DNA from: Ficedula albicollis
Taxonomy: Eukaryota > Chordata > Aves > Passeriformes > Muscicapidae
DNA length: 64,000 nt
Assembly: GCF_000247815.1 (NCBI RefSeq)
Contig: NC_021678.1
Span: 23,513,036 to 23,577,035 of the forward strand
Direction: 5' to 3'
In this document: positions 10,786 through 31,490 of the stretch, one piece after another
How positions within the stretch are numbered: the stretch's first letter is position 1
Layout of the letters: the number at the start of each line of letters is the position of its first letter
Notes under the pieces: generated by a model
Told to the model about the DNA's origin: nothing
Database searches by the model: none
What the model saw: the letters and a program-made list of their open reading frames with translations, nothing else
Position numbers and translations under genes: made by a program

Positions 10786-13700
10786 GAGCAACCACCTGAG
10801 GAATGGGATTACAAGGGAGGGAAAGGACTGGATGGACCCAGTCTGCTAACACACTTTCCTACAGCAACCAGTCTGTAGCTTGTGTCTTGGGGTGCCCAGA
10901 CCACTACAAATGCCTTGATGAGCCCATTACACTGACATTTCTGTCACTGTACTGTTGCACACCTGGACTACCCATGATTCTCAAAAAATCAGTTTGCTAG
11001 TCCAGTGTCAATGAGTAACCCCAGCAACAGACTAAAGCAAAGGAGCTGAGTCTCATCCTCCCCTGAGAAACCCACACGTTCAGCTCCCTCATAACCACCT
11101 AAGGGCAAAGACATGGTCCTGTCAGAGCACTGGATGAGCAAGCAACGTGCCAGGAGCAGGAGAGACCATTTACAAGGAGCTGGAGGGTTTGTTCTGATTT
11201 TGTAATGAGATGAAAAGTCAACAGAAGGCAATAACCCTTCTTGGTGGCTTTATATGAGGACATACTGCAGATGTTTACAATCATGGCTATTGCAGACACA
11301 AAGGATGTGAGAGTTGATCTGGTTTCTTCCTCCAGAAAATATTTAAGATACATGGTAACAAAACCTACTTCCACTGAAAGCTTTTGCTTTAACCTTGAAA
11401 AGACACAAAAGGCTTAATGAGGTCAGGATTTGACACAAAGCAATTCGGGGTTAAAATTGCAACTTCTAACATGCTAGAAGCCTTGTAAAGCTGGTATTTA
11501 TGGGTAGGCTGTCCATTACAGGGCCCCTTTAGCCAAATATTATTATCCCTCTAGGAGATCTGCTCTGAGTCAAGAAGGAGGAGTCTGAAACACCAACTAA
11601 AGGTCAAACATGTTGTGCCTGAGAGATCCAGTGGGTCAGATCAATAGTTAGAATGATCTGGCCACGAAGCATATTAATCTCTCACCCACCTGAGTCACTG
11701 GAACATTTCATATTCCTTCTGCTGTTTCTGGATGACTTCCCCACCTGGGCAGACCCAGCAAAGCCTGCCTCCAAGCCAGGTGGTTCTGGAAGACAAGACC
11801 TGCATACCAAAGCCAGTGCCCTAGCATAGGAAAAGAACCCAGACTTTCTTGATTGTGGCCCTGAACATTTTCTTGCAGTGTTGCTGCCTGCTTTGGTGGA
11901 GTGACTCGATCCTCCTGCAGGAGCAGAAACTCCCTGAGCTCCTTTTGCAGGCACATGAGGGGTCTCCCCTGAGCTGCAGCAGCCAGCAGAGCACCAGAGA
12001 GCCACTGGCTTTTGCACCAGTATCCTGTGGAGGAGGTTGTCCTGCTGCTGCTGCTGGAGCCAGCTCAGCTCCAGGATCCCATGGCCTGCTGAGGGATGTG
12101 GCTAGGCAAAGGCACCCTGCAGATAGCACCATCTCACCCATCCTCCTGGCTCCCCACTTGGAAGTGCCCATCTCATCCCTTGTATCAGCCAGAGGGGCTC
12201 CTCTCCCCTGATAAAGACCATCTCTTTAGCTTCCTTTGTGCCATGAACAGCCTGATCCTTTAACTGCTGAGCCCTTTCTCTCATACCTCTTATTGTCTGT
12301 ACTGGTGGTATTTTTCTCTTAGAAACAAGACTGGCTGCTGCTGAGCTGCCTCTGTCCCCCTTCATGCTCTAACTGCACAGATAATTCATGTGAGACTTCA
12401 TTTTACCCTTACCTGAAGCAGCCAAATACACCTGTGAGGAGGAATTAGCTGCTTCAGTGGCACAGCTCAGTTGCTTAGGAGATTCCCACTCCCTCCAGGA
12501 CAAGAAATAAATGAGGCAGCTCACTCAGCAAGTGTCTTCCCCAAGGAGCATGGCTCAGTGCTCTGCTCCCCAGCAACCCCACCAGAACTGACGACTGTGC
12601 CAAGCAGGGTTCATCAGGGCTTTGTCCCACAGAGTTAATGCTTCCTCCTCACGGCGGGAAACAAAGCACTACAGCAGGTTGGCTGTGCATTCACCTTCCC
12701 TCTTTCCTACCAAACTCAAGCTGTTTCTGACTCTTCACAGCTTTTCTGTTTTGTTCATTAGCGAGCAGTCTCAGCATCACCCCAGATACCTGGCCCAGCC
12801 ATGGCTGGGGTAGGGGATGGAAATGGAGTCTGCCTCCCTGCATGCTCACCTAGCCCCCAAAACAGCCATTTTCTCCCCAGCACAGGCAGCTCTCTGTTGG
12901 ATAAAGAGAGAAGGGAGGACCCATCCAGGATATCTGCCACTCAAGTGCTGGCCAGTGTGAAACTCACCTTCAGATCCCCATTCCAGTCTGACAGAACCTG
13001 CTGTCAGCTCTCCTCAGCCCCAGGAAAATCCCATTTGGGGCAGGGAGGACAGAGGTCAGCCTGAGCTTGAGGAGGGCCAAGAGAGTGGCCAAGACTGGAC
13101 CAGAGAGGATAAAACCTCCTGGGCAAAGAAGAGGGAGTTCACAGACCATCCAGGGAATGTTTATCTCAGATTTCAACATATCATTTTAGATCATTTTGGC
13201 CTCTGCCCTCTGGGCACCATTTGACTAGTAAAAGCTCTATGGAATAAATGCCAAGTGATGGTGAAATACAAATAATCCCTTCTCATACAGAATTGCTTTT
13301 CTGGTGAGTACTGGGCCATAAATGCAGCTTTAAAAAGAAATAACTTGTTAAACTGACACACACAGACACACACAAGCAGACCCCATTAGAGTCGTTTGAT
13401 GCAAGCCAGGAAAAAAGTACCTCTAAATCACATAATTATTTTAAGAGACAAAGACATTTGCTTAAACTGGTTCAAATCACCTTGGGGAGGGAGGAGAGAA
13501 GGTTTGTGTCTGCACCATTAAGTGCTTTGATTTCCTGCAGCTCATCCCAGACTCTTGTTTTAATATCATTAAACATATGAATATGTGATAATAAAATACA
13601 GGTGGTTTCCTTGAGCTGTATTGACTTTGTCACAAAGACAAAAATCATTGCTTCCTTATTTATCTGCTTGAGTGTTTCATGGGTTTGTATTTTTTCTTTT

Positions 13701-14022
13701 GATTAATGCAAGCAGCCTCTTGGCTGTCCTAGAGAGCTGTTGCAGGCACCTCTTTTGATCAAAGCTCATCCCTCTGCTTAAAAATCCCAGCTGCTTGTCC
13801 TCTGTATTTATGCACTCCATGAGCCAGGGGTGTGTAGCCAGGAGAGGGACGGAGCCTTTCTCCATGCCTTGATGGAGCTCAGAGAGTCCAGGGCCTCAGC
13901 TTTATGTTCTCACTGTGGCTGCAGCCCCCTGCAGTGGCCCTGCACACGTCACACACCCCATCCTGGCACTGCTCAGTGACCCCAAACATCCAGCACATGA
14001 GACAGGACACGGGATATCCTAT
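10786..14022. other. Intergenic, no gene recognised
   Basis: This is unique low-CpG DNA with short overlapping frames on both strands (longest about 120 codons). I found no splice-flanked exon or family motif. Confidence 0.6.
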
Positions 14023-14108
14023 GGAAGCCTGGCTTCCTAATCGCAGCGGTGAATACTCAACAGAGGGGAGTCATCCCTTGAATTTCTCCAACAAAAAATC
14101 ATGTAGCT

Positions 14109-14209
14109 GTGGTGCTCAGGGACATGGTTTGGTGGCAGACCTGGCACTGTCAGGGTAATGGTTGGAATCCATGATCTGTGAGGTCTTTCCCAACCTAAAA
14201 TATTCTATG
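14109..14209 (+). mobile_element. CR1 LINE 3'-end fragment, copy 1
   Basis: The sequence GTGGTGCTCAGGGACATGG, then TAATGGTTGGAATCCATGAT, then AGGTCTTTCCCAACC and TATTCTATG follows the order of the 3' end of avian CR1 elements as I know it. The ATTCTATG ending is the typical CR1 terminus. No reverse-transcriptase frame is attached, so this is a 5'-truncated dead copy, as is usual for CR1. Confidence 0.85.
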
Positions 14210-14382
14210 TCCCCTGTGTTCTCCAAGGACGCGCTCGGAAGCCTGGTTTCCTAATCGTAGTGGCGAATACTCAACAGAGGGGAGTCATCCCTTGAATTTC
14301 TCCAACCTTCCTAATCGCAGCGGTGAATACTCAACAGAGGGGAGTCATCCCTTGAATTTCTCCAACAAAAAATCATGTAGCT

Positions 14383-14483
14383 GTGGTGCTCAGGGACATG
14401 GTTTGGTGGCAGACCTGGCACTGTTAGGGTAATGGTTGGAATCCATGATCTGTGAGGTCTTTCCCAACCTAAAATATTCTATG
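14383..14483 (+). mobile_element. CR1 LINE 3'-end fragment, copy 2 (by local duplication)
   Basis: It is nearly identical to the copy at 14109-14209 (one C/T difference in CACTGTCAGGG/CACTGTTAGGG seen by eye). It lies inside a 274-bp direct duplication, so it arose by duplication of the segment and not by a second insertion. Confidence 0.85.
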
Positions 14484-14669
14484 TCCCCTGTGTTCTCCAA
14501 GGACGCGCTCGGGGCCGGGCTTGGCTACCCTTCATCCTGAGCACCCAGCGCTCCCAGTCTGAAGCATTCTCTGGTTTGCTGGGGCAGGTGCCCGTGCTCC
14601 CCCCTGCCCGGTGCCCGGTGCCCGATGCCCGGTGCCCGCGCTCCCCCCTGCCCGGTGCCCGGTGCCGGT

Positions 14670-21127
<6,458 letters not shown>

Positions 21128-21146
21128 TTAATATTATTATTATTAT

Positions 21147-21625
<479 letters not shown>

Positions 21626-22939
21626 GGTTGATTCTTTTTCCTATGCAGAAACCCTGAAAACAAAAATATACACTGCAACAAACTGTAAACCATTAAAAAT
21701 TTTTAACACAGCTATGCCTCCTGAAGGAGTTTAACTTTGTAGACAAAGTTGGGTGTGCATTAAATAATAAGCTTAATCAGAATAAAAAAATCTGAGTGTA
21801 GTATGAAATGGAATTTAAACAATAGAGTTCCCTGAAATTTACGTTGGAAAAAATACAAATTGGTTTATTTTAGTGTCATCTCTTAAAGATATTTCCAAAA
21901 ATGCGTGTTCTCCAAGTTTCATATTTTCCTGTGTTTTATCAATTTTTTCCTCTTCTGGCTTCTTTTCTTTCCATTGCTGCAGATGTTCCTCTGTGTTCTC
22001 GTTCACCTTGGACTGCAGAATGGGAAGATCCTGCAGCACCATAAATTCTCAGCCCAGCCCTAGCATAGCAGATTTTGGATGAAGCAGGCTATTCATATGC
22101 TCCCTTAACAAACTCCCCAACAGTGCTGCACCCAGAGGAGCCCCCCGGAGCACTGTCACCCACCAGGCATCAAGGGCTGGGGGTATTTTGTTGCAGATGT
22201 CCCACAGGCAGCCTGGACCCCAGGGCCACGTCAGGGGGTCCCTGTCACTGCTCGTGGCTGCCTGCCCTCCTCAGTCGTGTGCTCCAACACCCTCTGCTCA
22301 GTAATTCCCAGTGCTGGAAGGAAACACCAGGCTGAAGCCAGCCACAGGCTGGAGTCTCCCCCGAGGAAGCTGATGAGAGTTTTCCCACCGGTTTGATTTT
22401 CCTCTGAGAAGGGTTTGCCAAGCTGGAGATAAATCCTGCGGCAAGGCTGAGTACAAATGGAAAACAGCGTCCCCAGAATAAACCCCTGCAAGATTGTCCC
22501 TAGAATGTACTCTTGCATGTTTCCTCATATTCAAATTCCCTTTTCCTTACTCAGGTTCAGACACAAATATCTGTGGATCTGCCTCAGCCCAGGTGAAACC
22601 TCATTCTAAAGTCTTATCCAATAAATTATTCCACACGAGTTTAAGGCTGAGTCCCTGCCACCCCCTGTATAGTCCCTGCCACCCCCAGCAAGGCCCCAGA
22701 AAGGTTTCAATTAAAGCAAATGCTAAATGCACTGCTGGGTTGAAGCCTGAAAACGTTTGTAGGACCAGGCATTAAAACACAGCATATTGCATCTGGAGCT
22801 TCCAAAGCCAAGTGGACCTGAGCAAAGTCAAATGGAAATGCTAACCCTATTTTCATAAAAAAAACCAAAAAAACAACAACACAGGCTTCAGCAGTAGTTG
22901 TGATACGCTGTCTCGTCTTGGGGAACTAATAGACAGGGA
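21626..22939. other. Region just beyond the TLX1 3' end
   Basis: AT-rich DNA follows the TTA microsatellite, then mixed sequence with no recognised exon. Some of it could be longer TLX1 3'UTR if the proposed poly(A) sites are not the last ones. Confidence 0.5.
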
Positions 22940-24267
22940 ACAGCAAGGCTTTAAATGATTTATTCAGTACCCTGGAGATTTTTTTTATTTTCTTTTTCAT
23001 TTCCACATAAATTACACAAGCACTTTATAAAATGAATACACATAAAACACCTTGTAAGTGCATAACTTAAAAAAAAAGAAAACAACAAAAAAAAGCAAAC
23101 AAACGAATGCGTTTAAAAATCTCACTGAAAATAGGTTTTCTGGTTGCTTGTTTGTACTAGCTGCTTAAATTGGCAGCACTGTTTAGATTATAAGTAACTG
23201 AAAAATATATACTGTTTATATATATATATCTATATATTCCTGGCATTTGCTAGAAGTGCTTTGTTTAATTGTGTCTCATTCTCTTGGTACAATTAAAAGA
23301 ACACTAAGTTAAACAGCTGAGAATGAAATCGATTTTTTGCTCTCAGGAACTGCCTTCTAACAGGAAGCTGATAAAATAAAACATTGGACAACATTTTGCA
23401 AATTATATGGAAATATTCCATGGAAAGAAACTGCATCACCCCCACAAACTGCCACCCAAGTCTTCTCATTATTAAAACACTCGCTGATGGGCACAGAGTC
23501 CGTGGCAGCCAGGGACTGTTTGGGCTCTTCATACAATTGAGATATCATATTTACCGTCCTCAGGAGTCTGTCAGATCCTTCTCTTGTTCCCCCCTCGCAA
23601 GAAAAAATTAATGAAAAAGGGGAGGAGAGACAGCGAGGTGAGATCTGAAGGGTTCCCATCTGGCACAAGCAGAAATTGCTGCTGTTCCCTCCATTTGTTG
23701 CATCCCCGAACGTCTCCGGTGCAGACAGCCCAAGGAGGCTCACAGCACAGACAGGCTTCCCAGGGAGCCTCCTCCTTTTCTTTCAAGCCATCAGTTCAAA
23801 ACATACATATACATACATATATATTAATATATATGGATATATATGGATATATAAGGGTGTACACAGGCTTTGCACTGCCGCCAGTAGAATCCTAAGGAAG
23901 TTTTCCTCTGGCCCAGCTGGATGAACACGGGCGGCTGTGTCTGTCAGGGCTGGGCTTTTGTCTGGCAGCACGTCAGCAAGTTCAGGGTCGACACTGGAGA
24001 CTTCCAAGAGAACAAAGGGGTTGGGGGGAGGTGAGACAGCGTTGCTGCTCCAGCAACTCCATGGCTGGGAAGAGTTTTTGGGGTGGCTTTCCTTCTTTTT
24101 GTTCCTTGTGGAGAGTTTCCCCAGCTGGATACATAGGATGCTGTGGTGGCCAGAGGATCAGGGGGTTCCAGCCCTCCTCAGGGAGCAACAGGGTTGCTAC
24201 ATGTCCCACCAAGGATGCCTCGTGTCCCGCTGGCAGAAGGCGTAGGTGCCACCAGTGAGTGCCAGAC
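22940..24267 (-). other. TLX1: Probable TLX1 3'UTR
   Basis: This is the stretch after the TLX1 stop codon. It has no sustained reading frame of its own, becomes AT-rich towards lower coordinates, and includes TA-rich microsatellite sequence near 23216-23236 and 23808-23854. Two canonical AATAAA hexamers in TLX1 orientation lie at 22984-22989 and 22959-22964. They suggest cleavage near 22940. The end is inferred, not observed. Confidence 0.5.
22959..22964 (-). terminator. Candidate TLX1 poly(A) signal (AATAAA)
   Basis: TTTATT on the plus strand reads AATAAA in TLX1 orientation, about 1.3 kb after the stop codon. A second AATAAA lies 25 bp upstream at 22984-22989. No transcript evidence is available from the sequence. 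Confidence 0.4.
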
Positions 24268-24490
24268 TTATTCACAAGCAGAGGCGACAGTGGTGACACT
24301 GGTGATCTTGGTGGAGTCATCAGACCAAGGCTGGAGGTTCTGGAGGGCGAAGAGAGAGGAGTTGTGGACACAGATGGGGTCGGCTTGGATGGGCTGGTTG
24401 ATGGTTTTTTGGAAGGCTTCCTGCTGCAACTGCATGAGGATGCGGTTTGCTTGCTGCCGCTCAGCCTCCCGCTCCTCCGCTGTCTGCCTC
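24268..24490 (-). CDS. TLX1: TLX1 coding exon 3 (homeodomain end and C-terminus)
   Basis: Exon 3 begins after the acceptor TCTCTCCTAG and completes the split Arg codon. It continues [20 protein letters not shown], which ends the homeodomain and enters the conserved helical tail of TLX proteins. The remainder contains [38 protein letters not shown] and the terminal ASACE before a TAA stop at 24270-24268. All are landmarks of the TLX1 C-terminus. The exon is 223 nt (1 + 222), so its phase fits exon 2 exactly. Joined to the other exons it gives 314 residues (distal exon 2 acceptor) or 326 (proximal). About 17 of these come from the suspected false insertion in exon 1. No frameshift or internal stop was seen. 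Confidence 0.96.
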
Positions 24491-24765
24491 CTAGGAGAGA
24501 GGGAGCCATCAGGGGCGCCTGGGGAAGCAAGGGAAGGGGATCTCCAGGGAGATTAAATTGTGCTGGGTGCTCATGATGTGGGAGGGCAGGGATAGGTAAA
24601 GAGGGTGCTTTGCCATGGCATGGTCCCACATCCCCTACTCAAATGGCCAGCAAATCCCATGAATGGGGGACTGGGTCTGTCTGTCTTACTGGCCTCGACA
24701 AAAATTGCTCTGATCAAAGAGAGCTGGGAGCAGCCCACAGCTCTGGATTACTCTTTGCCCACAGG

Positions 24766-25168
<403 letters not shown>

Positions 25169-27741
25169 AACAGTGACAAAACACCCAAAACCTCACACAC
25201 CAGCATGGCAAAAGTTGTGATCCCCTGAAAACATGCTCTGGTCTGATAGCAAGAGCCAAGCATGCAAAACCCCAGGAAGAAGTATGGAGCAGGATGGGGT
25301 GAGACAGTGACTGGCAGTGCCACACAGCTGGGAGATGGGCAGTGTCACCTGCACACCCCCTTCCAGCATCCAGGTTTGCCACCTTGTCTGCCACACTGCA
25401 ATGACCAGCTGTTGAGAGCTTGGATAACTGTAAAAACATTCCCGTGGCAGGCAGCAAAATTTCAGCTAAACACTAGAAACTCAGTTTTTAGCAGTAAGAA
25501 AAATCAAAGCATAGAGTATACTATCTGGAAAGGGTGAATGACAATGTTTTTTCAGAACAGTTCAGACATGTATTTGCCTGCTATGGCATCAGCAGAGGTG
25601 ATCCCCAAGGAGAGGGTGTTAGGGGGTCAGAAGAGATTCTTTCCAGTGTTGGTTGGGCCCTGGTCCTGGGAGCCTGGGAGCAGAGAATGGGATAGGTGGA
25701 AACAGCCTGAATCCTCTTATAGCCATAATGGAAACATCGCTCCTGCTTGCTTGGACGGCGTCAGTCTAAAGTCTGCAGCTTGCACTCACCTGGCACTTCT
25801 ATTGATGTTGCTGGGAAAACCTGGGAGCAACTCATAGTGCTGGTCCCAGGATGATTCCCAAAGCATCCTCTCCCTCCCTCACACCCCCAGGCTCTGCTGA
25901 CATCCTCCCAGCAGCTTCGGCAGACCAGTGTCACAGGAAATGGCAGCTTTTTAATTTAGTAGCTCAGAGGGATGTGAGACGTCTCATCCTCTTTGGCCAT
26001 GGGAATTGGAAGTGGCATCTCTGACCTCCACAGTGACACCTCAGAGCACAGAGTCCCTGGCTCCCAAAGGGGAAGGAGACTGGGGTTTGGATGCTAGCAA
26101 TGGGCCTCTGGGCACCCAAGCCTCCAGACATGTGGCCAGTGTTCCCTCCTGGGAGCAGATAGCTGAGGGCTCAGTCCCTGTTCTAATCACTGTGTCAACA
26201 TCTCACATCAGACATCCTGGGAAGAGTGGGCTCAGAGCTGCACCAGCCAGGGGAGCAGCTCGGTCTCTGCCTCTATGAATATTTAATGAGTCCCTGCACA
26301 ATGAGGAGATACTCCAGGAGGAGGGAGGGAGCCCCAAGTCCAGGGTGATCAGGAGCACCACGGCTTGAGCACCTTGCTCCCAAGTATCTCCCTGCTGCAA
26401 GCAGCTGGTCTAGTCATGGATTCACATCAGAATGGGATTTCCAGGTTCATACTTGCCAGGAAAGAGCTGAGTGCACAGCAAGAGCCCAAAGCTGAGAAAG
26501 GGATCACACACCCACCTTACTCCAACAGAGACAGCCAGGCAAGGGGCAGGGGCAAGACTCTTCCCTCATCTGCATTCAAGCAGTTAAATTGCTCAGAGGG
26601 TTTACAGCAACTCTTTCTTTGAATACTTCCCACTGCCTCGTTCAGGCCAAGCCTGCAGCAGCTCCTTCCAGCTCCCAGTGCCCCAGGAACCATGCAGAGC
26701 CCAGTGCAGGGCCCTGAGGCAATAAGTTGGGTGTGCTATCAGCCAGGGGCACGCACTCCATCGCAGCACCCAGCAGGCACAGATGCATACAGACAGAACC
26801 TACATGCCTGTGTCCCTCTGGCTCAGGCCAGAGATTCTCCCGTGTCTAATATTACAGCTGAGGTCTGGCTGCAGCCTTTCCCTTAGGCAGAAGCAGGATT
26901 TTGTTTCTCTTTACCCAGCTATTTTTTGTAAAACACATGAATAGGTTTGTATCCTCTGCACCTCTGCCAAAAGAGGCTGAATTTAGCCAACAGACGCAAA
27001 GAGTATTGACAGATGGATTTGCCTCACTTCCTTAGGAAACCTGGTTAGAAGACACAGCTGACCCCGTTTTGCAGGCCACAGCAGGACTATTCCTCCTCCA
27101 GGATTCTGTTTCTGGCCAACAGAGATCACTCCAGCTAGAGACTTCCTAGCAGTTGGGGAATTGTTCTAGCATGGATTCTCTGGGGAAGAACTCATTGTCT
27201 TTGAGGATTCACACACCCCTTTCATTTCAAATTCCTTGACCCCCATTTCTTACCCAACCTCAGCATAGCCAGGCACTCGCTGTCCTATTAACCCCGGGGA
27301 AGACTCTGGGGAAGCCCTTTCCCATCATTTTGAAGAGCCTGCCTGTCCTCCAACACCCAGTGCTCAGCACCCAGCAGCTCAGCACAAACCCTTCTCTGCT
27401 CTCTGAGGGAGCTCCCCCCTTGCCCATCACTTTCTGTCCCCGCAGGAGGCCTGTCCCCAGCCCAGGGCAGGGGATGTTCTCAGGGCTGGGGTGCTTCCCT
27501 CGGGAACATCCCGGGAACGTGCAGCTTGGGAGGGGCTGGGTCGCTGCGGTGGAGCCCTGGAGGCTCCGTGTGAGCCCAGCCTTCTCTTCCTCCCCGGCTT
27601 TACCGGCACGCCCGACAGCAGAACAAAAAGAAAGCGTTTGGGCAAGGAGGCGCCGCGAACCCCGCGGGGACGAAAATCTCCTCGCTGAGCAGAGCCCGGG
27701 ACTCCGACAGAGGCGGGCCGGGGGCTCCCGCACCCCCTGGT

Positions 27742-28411
<670 letters not shown>

Positions 28412-28444
28412 TCAGCAGAGGGGCTCCGGCTCCCGGCCGCTGGG

Positions 28445-28743
<299 letters not shown>

Positions 28744-30143
28744 CGGCTTCCCCGCCGACACGCACGGGCGGCAAACACTCGGCGGCGGCCCCGCGTACCG
28801 GGAAGGCCCGGCGGCCTTTCCTGGTGCTGCGGGCACCCGCCGGGCACCGCTCGGCTCCGGCGGAGGGGAAGGTGGCCGCTTGCCCGGCCGAGGGCCTGCC
28901 GGGGAACGGGGGGTCGGCAGCGGCAGCCGGTCCTGGCGCCGGGCCGGGGCTCCGCGCTCCGTGCCAAGCGGGCTCGGGATAATTTCGTTTAGGCGCGGCG
29001 CTAACCCCATCAGCCCCGGCCCCAGTGCCGGGAAGTGAAGTCCCGGACTTTACTTCTTACGACTTCTTCTTCTGATCGTTTGTTCTTTTTTTTGTTTTGT
29101 TTTAAATATATATGTTTTTGTCTGGGTTTGTTTTGGTTTGTTGGGTTGGTTTTTTTTTTCCAACCCCACAAAGATATAATTTGAAAAATCACATTGTGTC
29201 TAAGCCAGGAACAAATTGAGTGAAATCCACTCAGGTATTTGCCAGGGGAGCAGCCCGTTTATCCACCCGCGGCCGTGCCCGAACTCAGCGCCATCGGATC
29301 GAAATTAAACTGGAACTCTCAAAAATTTGGCCTCGGTTTCCACCCTCGGGAAGAAGCGCTAATTATTCCCCGTTGTAATTTAGTTCCTTTTGTTTGTTTG
29401 TTTGTTCGCGTCTTTATTTATTTCTTTTCGTTTGAGTTTTTGCTTTGTTAGTGCCTAAAGACGAGTCCAGCTACACCTGGAAACGGCAGCCAGGCCGGGA
29501 AGCGGCTCTAGCCCGAACCCCGCTCTGCTCCGGTCTGCAAAAAGTCCCTTTTGGTGGGGAAAAATCTGAGCCGAAACCCGCAGCCGGGGAAAGCTAGCTC
29601 GGTTAAGGAAAGCAACGGGACGGCCTTCCCGGGCAGGCCAGGGCCAGGGCCGGGGCCGCCAGTCTGCCTTCCCGCCGGCCCGGCCGTGCTTCCCAAATAA
29701 CTCTCGGTTTTGAAAGAAAGTTTCCCCGGGTGTTGGCTCGGGAGGCAGGGATTGGGCAGCCGTGCCCGGGGCTCGCGGGAGGTCGTGTGCGGAGTTTACC
29801 ATCCCTTTGCCTCCTTGCCCGCCTTTGCCGACCCGTATCGCGAGAAAAAAAAAAAATGTAAAAAATCGACACCAAACAAATAAATAAAAAAATTAGAAGG
29901 AACTAAAACAACAACAAAAGAAAACCACCCACATATACAAACAATCAAACCAACCAAAATATCAAAACAAACAAACAAAAGGAAACACAACTCATTTAGG
30001 GGACACTGAGTACGCCTCATTTCCCACCCCGTCTTGCTGTTGGCCTCCTCTCCGACCAACTTCCCAGAACAACGCCGGCTGCTTTCTCCACCTGGCCGGA
30101 GAGATCCCCGGCCGGATCCTGCGTGCCCTTGCGGGCAGCGGCT

Positions 30144-30191
<48 letters not shown>
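30144..30191 (+). repeat. Poly-G run, 48 bases, in TLX1 intron 1
   Basis: GGCAGCGGCT occurs immediately before (30134-30143) and again at the end of the run (30190-30199), a short flank duplication. Confidence 0.9.
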
Positions 30192-30194
<3 letters not shown>

Positions 30195-30280
30195 CGGCTG
30201 CCGCGCCGAGGCCGGGCGGCGGGGGAGGAAGCGGGGCAGCGGGAGCAGAGAGAGAAGGGGGTCCCGGTGGCACAACTCAC

Positions 30281-30399
30281 CTGTGAACCTGTCTTTTGTG
30301 TACCGCCTGTTGCTCTCCATCCAGGGGAAGGTGAGCCCCGTGAGGCTGTTCATGCCGTTCACTGCCGGCACGGCGGCGGAGAGGGGCTGGTGGACGCCG

Positions 30400-30437
<38 letters not shown>

Positions 30438-30800
30438 CTGGTGGACGCCGCCGGCCACGGGGCGATGGGCCGGGACGCGGATCACCCCGCCGGCCGAGCT
30501 CAAGGTGTTGCCGTTCATGCTCACCGCCATGTTCACGTTGTAGGAGCCGGGCAGGCCGCCCATGCTGCAGGAGGTGCCGGTGTAGGCGCCGGCCGCGCCG
30601 CCGCTCGCCCCGTAGCCACCCGTGACCGTGTTATAGGCGCTGCCCACGATGCAGCCCAGCCCGTAGTCCGCCGAGTCCTGCAGCCGCGGGTGCGACACCA
30701 TGCAGCTGCCCGGCTCCGACGTGTTGAGGATCTGGTCGATGCCGAAGCTGATGGGCTCGGCTTGCCCTTGGTGCAGGTGGTGAGCCCCGAGGTGTTCCAT
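30281..30800 (-). CDS. TLX1: TLX1 coding exon 1 (N-terminus, eh1 and FPWME motifs)
   Basis: The reading frame starts with MEHLGAHHLHQ, which matches the N-terminus of TLX1 and not that of TLX2 or TLX3. The ATG is preceded by GCGGCGGC and followed by G, a good initiation context. Residues 17-25 (ISFGIDQIL) form the Engrailed-homology-1-like motif that recruits Groucho/TLE co-repressors in this family. Residues 158-162 (FPWME) form the PBX-type motif just before the RRYTKDRFT segment. The exon ends after ACA G at a GTGAGT donor (30280-30279). The middle of the exon is interrupted by 36 consecutive G (30402-30437), read here as polyproline. The same 18-base sequence occurs at 30386-30403 and 30437-30454, so residues GGVHQP appear on both sides. 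That inserts 51 bp (17 codons) and keeps the frame. I regard the insertion as an assembly artefact. Confidence 0.96.
30402..30437 (+). repeat. Poly-G run, 36 bases, inside TLX1 exon 1
   Basis: GCTGGTGGACGCCGCCGG occurs at 30386-30403 and again at 30437-30454. The two copies are offset by 51 bp, which keeps the TLX1 frame and adds a polyproline block. Confidence 0.95.
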
Positions 30801-31400
30801 GCCGCCGCTCGGGCACCGGGGCCGGAGCTCCAGCCCCGCACCGCCCCGAAACCGGCAACGGGGCCGCGCACAGCCGGGGCACGCCGGCTACGCGCTCAGT
30901 CCCATAGCACGACGGCAGAGCACCCCGAGAAACGCCAGCAGAGCCACGCAAGGCCGGGACACGGCAGCCACACGCTCAGCACGAAGACACACCAGCACAG
31001 CCATGCGCAGCCCAGGTACAAGAGCGAAACACCCCGCAGCCCGGGGCGCGACAGCCGTGCCCAGCACAGGACACAGACCCTGGAGACACAACCGCACCAA
31101 ACACTCAACAGCTTCCAGGAGCGGAGACCGGCACCCCAGGCACGCACACTGGTCCCGCTCCGATGAGACCCAGCACCCCCAGACACCAAGACACGTCAGG
31201 AGCCTCTCACCCAGGACACAGAGACACACAGACACACACAAGGGTGCCCCGGGGACCCCTCGCTGCGGCGGGCGGTGGGGAGCCGGGAGCCCCGCGGAGC
31301 GGAGCGCGGCGGATTGTGAGTGCGATCGCCCGCCGCCCCGCTTGCCCATCAATCACCCTACCCAGGGCCTACTGCTGCAGGCCCTCACTCTCCATTGGTT
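30801..31400 (-). promoter_or_regulatory. TLX1: TLX1 promoter / 5'UTR region in CpG-rich DNA
   Basis: The DNA upstream of the TLX1 start codon is rich in CpG and has no stable homology-bearing frame, as expected of a CpG-island promoter of a developmental gene. A CCAAT box in TLX1 orientation lies at 31394-31398 (read AACCAATGGA). No TATA box in TLX1 orientation was found between it and the start codon. The transcription start cannot be placed exactly. Confidence 0.5.
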
Positions 31401-31490
31401 GGATGCTGAGAGCAGCCCAGTGAATGACAGCAGAGAAGAGCACACAAGAGGAGTTTCTTCTTCCCCAGCCCCCTCTCGCACCCCCACCGC

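Larger units (their letters stand above)
14023..14511 (+). repeat. Direct duplication (2 full, 1 partial copy) carrying CR1
   Basis: CTTCCTAATCGCAGCGGTGA begins at 14033 and 14307. A diverged partial copy (TTTCCTAATCGTAGTGGCGA) begins near 14243. The full copies run to about 14237 and 14511, ending GGACGCGCTCGG. They stop about 160 bp before the 1401-base G run. Confidence 0.9.

Noticed and set aside
24143..24556. 137-codon plus-strand frame over TLX1 exon 3
   Set aside because: It is the antisense shadow of TLX1 exon 3, whose minus-strand frame carries the conserved protein sequence.
29796..30280. Continuation of the TLX1 exon 1 frame into intron 1
   Set aside because: TLX conservation ends at the GTGAGT donor at 30280-30279. 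The downstream part is low-complexity and non-conserved, and the exon 2 homeobox joins in phase at the donor.
30123..31166. 347-codon plus-strand frame rich in G, A, H and R
   Set aside because: It is antisense to TLX1 exon 1 and runs through two poly-G artefacts and the GC-rich promoter.
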